Assembly (NCBI GenBank): GCA_016649525.1
Contig: JAENXM010000060.1
Span: 1-9,133, forward strand
Direction: 5' to 3'
Length of the DNA stretch: 9,133 bases
Source of the DNA: Actinomycetota bacterium
GTDB lineage: Bacteria > Actinomycetota > Geothermincolia > Fen-727 > Anoxymicrobiaceae
The notes beneath the pieces are model-generated. The model made no database searches. It worked only from the letters and a program-made list of their open reading frames with translations, and was not told where the DNA came from. Both the position numbers and the translations under genes were made by a program. This document shows positions 6,253-9,133 of this stretch, piece after piece; position 1 is the stretch's first letter, and every line of letters starts with the position of its first letter.

Positions 6253-7397
6253 AAATGACAGGTTCACCTGGCCGACATCGAGACTGTCGAATAGCAATCT
6301 GCGTCGCTGTGATTGCCGTAATCATTCTACTTTCCCTGGCCCCCGGTTGCTCCTGGTTCAAGAAGGAAAAGAAGGTATCCGAAAAGAATTCCGCGGCGCA
6401 AAAACCGAAGGCGGTGACCTGCCCTCTCTGCGGCACCGCGGTGAGCGAGGCATCGACGGTCAAGCGGCGGCCGGTCGCTGTCAAGGTGGAGAACGATCCC
6501 AAGGCGCGCCCTCAGTCCGGTCTCGACAAGGCATGCCTGGTCTACGAGGAGACGACGGAAGGCGGCATAACCAGGTTCATGCCCATCTACCTGTGCCGGG
6601 AGGCCGACCATATAGGTCCGGTCAGGAGCGCGCGTCCCGCGGATATCGACATCGTATATCCATATTACGCGCTCTTTGCCCACTGCGGAGGCGGCTCGCC
6701 GACACTTCGGATGATAGAAGAAGCGGGGATCGCCGACCTGGACGAGCTGGCATGGGCGGGTGCCTACTGGAGGACCCATGACAGGAGGGCTCCGCATAAC
6801 CTCTACACCGGCACCCAGAGGTTGAGGGCGGCGGGTGACATTGCCTACCCCTTCGAGGGAGAGGTCAGTTCTCCGTTCAAGTTCCTGAGCGCTTCCGGGA
6901 TCAAGAAGATGGTGCGCGACCGCGAGAAGGAGCAGAAGAGAGCGCAGGAGGCTGCACAGGAGTCGGCGACAAACCAGTACCAGCCGCTCATAATGGTCGT
7001 GAACCAGATTGCCATCCCTTACTCGCGGGTCTGCGCGGTGAGATACTCCTACGACCCCGCCACCGGGAAATTCCTGCGGTTCGTCGCCGGCACTCCTCAC
7101 ACGGACCTCATAACCGGGCGGCAGCTCGCGGTGGATACCGTTATCGTCCAGTATGTGACCGAGGGGTCGTCGGGGATGCGGGACGTCCGTGGGGCTGAGA
7201 CACCTATGCTCGGCATCATTGGTACAGGGAGGGCCCAGGTCTTCGTGCTGGGACAGCTGATCGATGCCAACTGGGTGAAGAGTTCACGCGAGGAGCACAC
7301 CCGGTACCTCGATAACTCCGGGGATGAGATCCCGATCAAGCCGGGTTCGACCTGGATAGAGCTCGTCCCCGCCACGAAGCAGGTATCCGTCTATTAG
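6249..7397 (+). CDS. DUF3048-family (YerB-like) membrane-anchored or lipoprotein
   Basis: The 382-residue protein has an N-terminal hydrophobic segment (about 15-31) ending in LAPGC, with Cys34 a possible lipidation site. The Pro before Gly-Cys does not fit the strict lipobox, so it may instead be a signal anchor. The two DUF3048 halves are recognisable: an N-terminal part (about 72-215) with ENDPKARPQSGLDKA, EGGITRF, GPVRSARP and FAHCGGGSP, and a C-terminal part (about 247-378) with FVAGTPHTDLITG and PGSTWIELVP. A charged linker (219-240), likely helical, separates them. An extra CPLCG pair (Cys58, Cys61) sits between the membrane segment and the domain. Function is unknown for the family; Bacillus YerB is the name-giver. 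GTG 6249 overlaps the htpX stop by four bases, implying coupling; ATG 6255 is an alternative. Neither has a clear ribosome binding site. Confidence 0.88.
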   Translation: MKMTGSPGRHRDCRIAICVAVIAVIILLSLAPGCSWFKKEKKVSEKNSAAQKPKAVTCPLCGTAVSEASTVKRRPVAVKVENDPKARPQSGLDKACLVYEETTEGGITRFMPIYLCREADHIGPVRSARPADIDIVYPYYALFAHCGGGSPTLRMIEEAGIADLDELAWAGAYWRTHDRRAPHNLYTGTQRLRAAGDIAYPFEGEVSSPFKFLSASGIKKMVRDREKEQKRAQEAAQESATNQYQPLIMVVNQIAIPYSRVCAVRYSYDPATGKFLRFVAGTPHTDLITGRQLAVDTVIVQYVTEGSSGMRDVRGAETPMLGIIGTGRAQVFVLGQLIDANWVKSSREEHTRYLDNSGDEIPIKPGSTWIELVPATKQVSVY

Positions 7398-7430
7398 TGG
7401 TGCCATTAAGTGCCGAGCGGAGGTATCTAT

Positions 7431-8462
7431 ATGCAGGGAAGAGCCGGAGATCCTAATACGCGCCGTGGCATAGTCTATGGGGCGGGGTTGCTTGCCTTTG
7501 CTCTCCTAGCGGGAACAGTGGGTTATGTACTCATCGAAGGCTTGAGCCCGCTCGAAGCCCTGTATACAACCGTGATAGTAGTATCTACCGTTGGCCTCGG
7601 ACGTGGTTCTGACCTCACTTCATGGGGTCGTGTTTTCACTATCTTTCTTATTGTAATTGGTGTCGGGGCCATGCTGTATTTCATCCTCAACGTAATCGAA
7701 TTCCTGATCATGGAATACCTGCAAGAGATACGGAGGCGACGAAGGATGATTCGGAGAATAGAGAAACTAAATGACCATTTCGTTGTATGTGGCTACGGGA
7801 GGGTCGGAGAAAGCGTTGTCGACGAGCTCGCGAGCAACAGCGCCCGGTTCGTTGTTGTTGATTCCGATGAAGATAGGTGCCAGAAGTGCATCGATAAAGG
7901 GTACTTTGTGGTGAAGGGCGACGCAACCGAAGTGGAGGTGCTGATAGAGGCGGGTGTCGAGAGGGCAAGGGGTATAGTAGGCGCTTTTCCTGCGGATGCG
8001 GATAATATGTACGTCGCGGTTTCCGCAAGGGAGTTGAACCCGGATCTCATGATTGTGGTGAGGAGTGACAAGACCGAGGCGGAGTCCAAGCTAAAGAGGG
8101 TTGGAGCGGATAGAGTGGTGCAAACTCACAGACTTGCAGGAAAGCGTATGGCGAACCTGCTACTCAGATCAGGAGTATGTGATTTCCTGGATTTGTCGAT
8201 GGGTGCAGACCGGCCTGAGTTTGACCTAACCGAGATGTCCGTTGAGTCGAGCTCACCGCTGGCAAGTAAGAACATAAAGGAAACCAGGTTGAGGGAGAGA
8301 ACAGGGATGACCATATTGGCTATCAAGAAGAAGGGGGAAGTACGCTTCAACTCAAATCCGTCAACCAATACGGTGATTGAGACAGGAGACAGGCTGATTC
8401 TTATTGGAACCCCGGAACAACTTGAGAGCCTTGAGAAAGAAACAGGTATGCTGACATCGTGA
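7431..8462 (+). CDS. Two-helix potassium-channel-like protein with RCK (TrkA-N/TrkA-C) domains
   Basis: The 343-residue protein has two membrane helices (about 15-36 and 68-94) flanking a pore loop, an arginine-rich linker (101-109), a Rossmann RCK_N domain with VVCGYGRVGES (118-128) and VVVDSDEDR (141-149), and an RCK_C domain (about 262-335). This is the MthK-like layout of ligand-gated K+ channels, in which the RCK domains sit in the cytoplasm and bind nucleotides or Ca2+. The selectivity filter, normally TVGYGD or TVGFGE, reads TVGLGR (53-58), with Leu for the aromatic residue and Arg for the acidic one. I chose ATG 7431 because GGAGG at 7419-7423 lies seven bases upstream; an in-frame GTG at 7410 would include that site. 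Base composition is visibly lower in GC than neighbouring genes. It is 33 bases after the DUF3048 gene and might be co-transcribed. Confidence 0.9.
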   Translation: MQGRAGDPNTRRGIVYGAGLLAFALLAGTVGYVLIEGLSPLEALYTTVIVVSTVGLGRGSDLTSWGRVFTIFLIVIGVGAMLYFILNVIEFLIMEYLQEIRRRRRMIRRIEKLNDHFVVCGYGRVGESVVDELASNSARFVVVDSDEDRCQKCIDKGYFVVKGDATEVEVLIEAGVERARGIVGAFPADADNMYVAVSARELNPDLMIVVRSDKTEAESKLKRVGADRVVQTHRLAGKRMANLLLRSGVCDFLDLSMGADRPEFDLTEMSVESSSPLASKNIKETRLRERTGMTILAIKKKGEVRFNSNPSTNTVIETGDRLILIGTPEQLESLEKETGMLTS

Positions 8463-8631
8463 TAAACATGCGTTTGTCGCGCGTCTTTGAGTACAGCTGA
8501 ACTGATTACCACCTGGTACTTCTCATATTCGAAGACAGAGATCTTGGAAGAAGTCCAACATGACCCTACTACGTTGCGGGCACCTTTCCTATTCTGTATC
8601 ATGAGAACAGACCCTTGGGGGAGTAAAGGTT
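8463..8631. other. Non-coding gap between the channel gene and pdxS
   Basis: This 169-base stretch has no supportable gene and is AT-richer than pdxS. It contains two short inverted repeats, TACCA-CC-TGGTA (8507-8518) and TTGGA-AGAAG-TCCAA (8544-8558). Neither is followed by a T run, so I do not call a terminator. Either could be a protein-binding site. Confidence 0.5.
8574..8602 (+). promoter_or_regulatory. Candidate pdxS promoter
   Basis: TTGCGG at 8574-8579 and TATCAT at 8597-8602 are separated by 17 bases, the preferred spacing for a housekeeping sigma promoter. Transcription would start near 8609 and give a short leader containing the GGGGGAG ribosome binding site (8616-8622) of pdxS. 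Each box has two mismatches or fewer to consensus, so this is a moderate candidate. Confidence 0.4.
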
Positions 8632-9133
8632 ATGGAAAAAGGAACTGACATTGTAAAGAGAGGCCTCGCCGAGATGCTGAAGGGCGGGGTCATAATGGAT
8701 GTCACCTGCGTCGAGCACGCGAAGCTCGCCGAGGACGCGGGCGCGGTGGCGGTAATGGCGCTCGAGCGGGTGCCCGCAGACATCAGGGCCTCGGGTGGCG
8801 TGGCGCGCATGGCGGACCCCGCCGTCATCGAGGCGATAATGGAGGCCGTCACCATCCCGGTGATGGCCAAGGTGCGCATAGGTCACTTCGTTGAGGCACA
8901 GGCGCTCGAGGCTCTGGGTGTCGACTACATAGATGAGAGCGAGGTGCTCACGCCCGCCGACGAGAGTCACCACGTGGACAAGTACAGGTTCAAGGTGCCT
9001 TTCGTCTGCGGTGCCATCAACCTTGGGGAAGCCCTCCGCCGCATAGGTGAGGGCGCGGCGATGATAAGGACCAAGGGCGAGGCCGGTACCGGAAACGTGG
9101 TGGAGGCCGTACGGCACATGAGGGCTATCAACG
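8632..9133 (+). CDS. pdxS: Pyridoxal 5'-phosphate synthase lyase subunit PdxS, 3' partial
   Basis: The first 167 codons of PdxS are present and run off the window; family members are close to 290 residues. PdxS is a (beta/alpha)8 barrel that makes PLP from ribose 5-phosphate, glyceraldehyde 3-phosphate and ammonia delivered by the PdxT glutaminase. Key segments are intact: Asp23 in [17 protein letters not shown] (42-53), the ribose-binding Lys80 in [21 protein letters not shown] (101-112) and Lys148 in [11 protein letters not shown]. The residue numbers are one lower than in the Bacillus enzyme (Asp24, Lys81, Lys149). The start is ATG 8632, with GGGGGAG about nine bases upstream. GC content returns to the high local level here. 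pdxT is expected just downstream, outside the window. Confidence 0.97.
   Translation, partial: MEKGTDIVKRGLAEMLKGGVIMDVTCVEHAKLAEDAGAVAVMALERVPADIRASGGVARMADPAVIEAIMEAVTIPVMAKVRIGHFVEAQALEALGVDYIDESEVLTPADESHHVDKYRFKVPFVCGAINLGEALRRIGEGAAMIRTKGEAGTGNVVEAVRHMRAIN

Noticed and set aside
5665..6297. 210-codon minus-strand open frame opposite htpX
   Set aside because: Antisense shadow of the protease-coding sequence; long antisense frames are expected at this GC content.
6327..7100. 257-codon minus-strand open frame opposite the DUF3048 gene
   Set aside because: No family features; the + strand frame has clear DUF3048 motifs over the same stretch.
8507..8558. Two five-base-stem inverted repeats as a terminator or riboswitch before pdxS
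   Set aside because: The stems are too short and have no U tract, and no known riboswitch core is recognisable.
8126..8602. 158-codon minus-strand open frame over the end of the channel gene and the following gap
   Set aside because: Ser-rich translation without a domain or credible ribosome binding site; most of it is antisense to the RCK_C domain.

Overview
The window is about 9.1 kb of GC-rich bacterial DNA in which most strong open frames use a high-GC3 codon pattern and GTG and TTG starts are common. The gene set and order point to an actinobacterial, probably deep-branching, lineage. It runs from the 3' end of an HtrB/LpxL-type acyltransferase (the PatA position), through a PimA-type mannosyltransferase, to pdxS. 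In well-studied Actinobacteria pgsA, patA, pimA and then pdxS/pdxT lie in this order. The lineage assignment is inference from family recognition and synteny; no database search was possible.

Region 1 (1-1814): the acyltransferase tail on the + strand ends at 108. It overlaps tail-to-tail with a minus-strand pair: a PAP2-family membrane phosphatase (1185-1814) followed one base later by a membrane-anchored alpha/beta hydrolase (71-1183). Both minus-strand proteins keep their folds' landmarks but lack one classical catalytic residue each: the PSGH-motif His in the phosphatase and the nucleophile-elbow Ser in the hydrolase. The pair sits between the acyltransferase and the mannosyltransferase and separates a normally contiguous lipid pathway.

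Region 2 (1904-4633): a + strand run holding the PimA-like glycosyltransferase, an inositol-monophosphatase-family phosphatase that overlaps it by 8 bases, and a LysE/RhtB-type exporter 12 bases later. The glycosyltransferase is frameshifted at an (AT)4 run; removing one AT unit restores a canonical motif. With the acyltransferase, this region suggests synthesis of phosphatidylinositol mannosides or similar inositol glycolipids.

Region 3 (4634-7397): a clear extended -10 promoter precedes lemA, htpX (membrane zinc protease) and a DUF3048-family, probably membrane-anchored or lipoprotein, gene. htpX and the DUF3048 gene overlap by four bases, so this looks like one envelope-related operon.

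Region 4 (7431-9133): a two-helix potassium-channel-like protein with RCK (TrkA-N/TrkA-C) domains, an unusual filter sequence TVGLGR and clearly lower GC than its neighbours. A 169-base non-coding gap follows, then the first 167 codons of pdxS (PLP synthase lyase subunit), which runs off the window. I found no tRNA, rRNA, CRISPR array or insertion sequence. The most unusual signals are the broken glycosyltransferase, the two catalytically atypical minus-strand membrane proteins and the odd channel filter. I do not see convincing evidence for a wholly new system.
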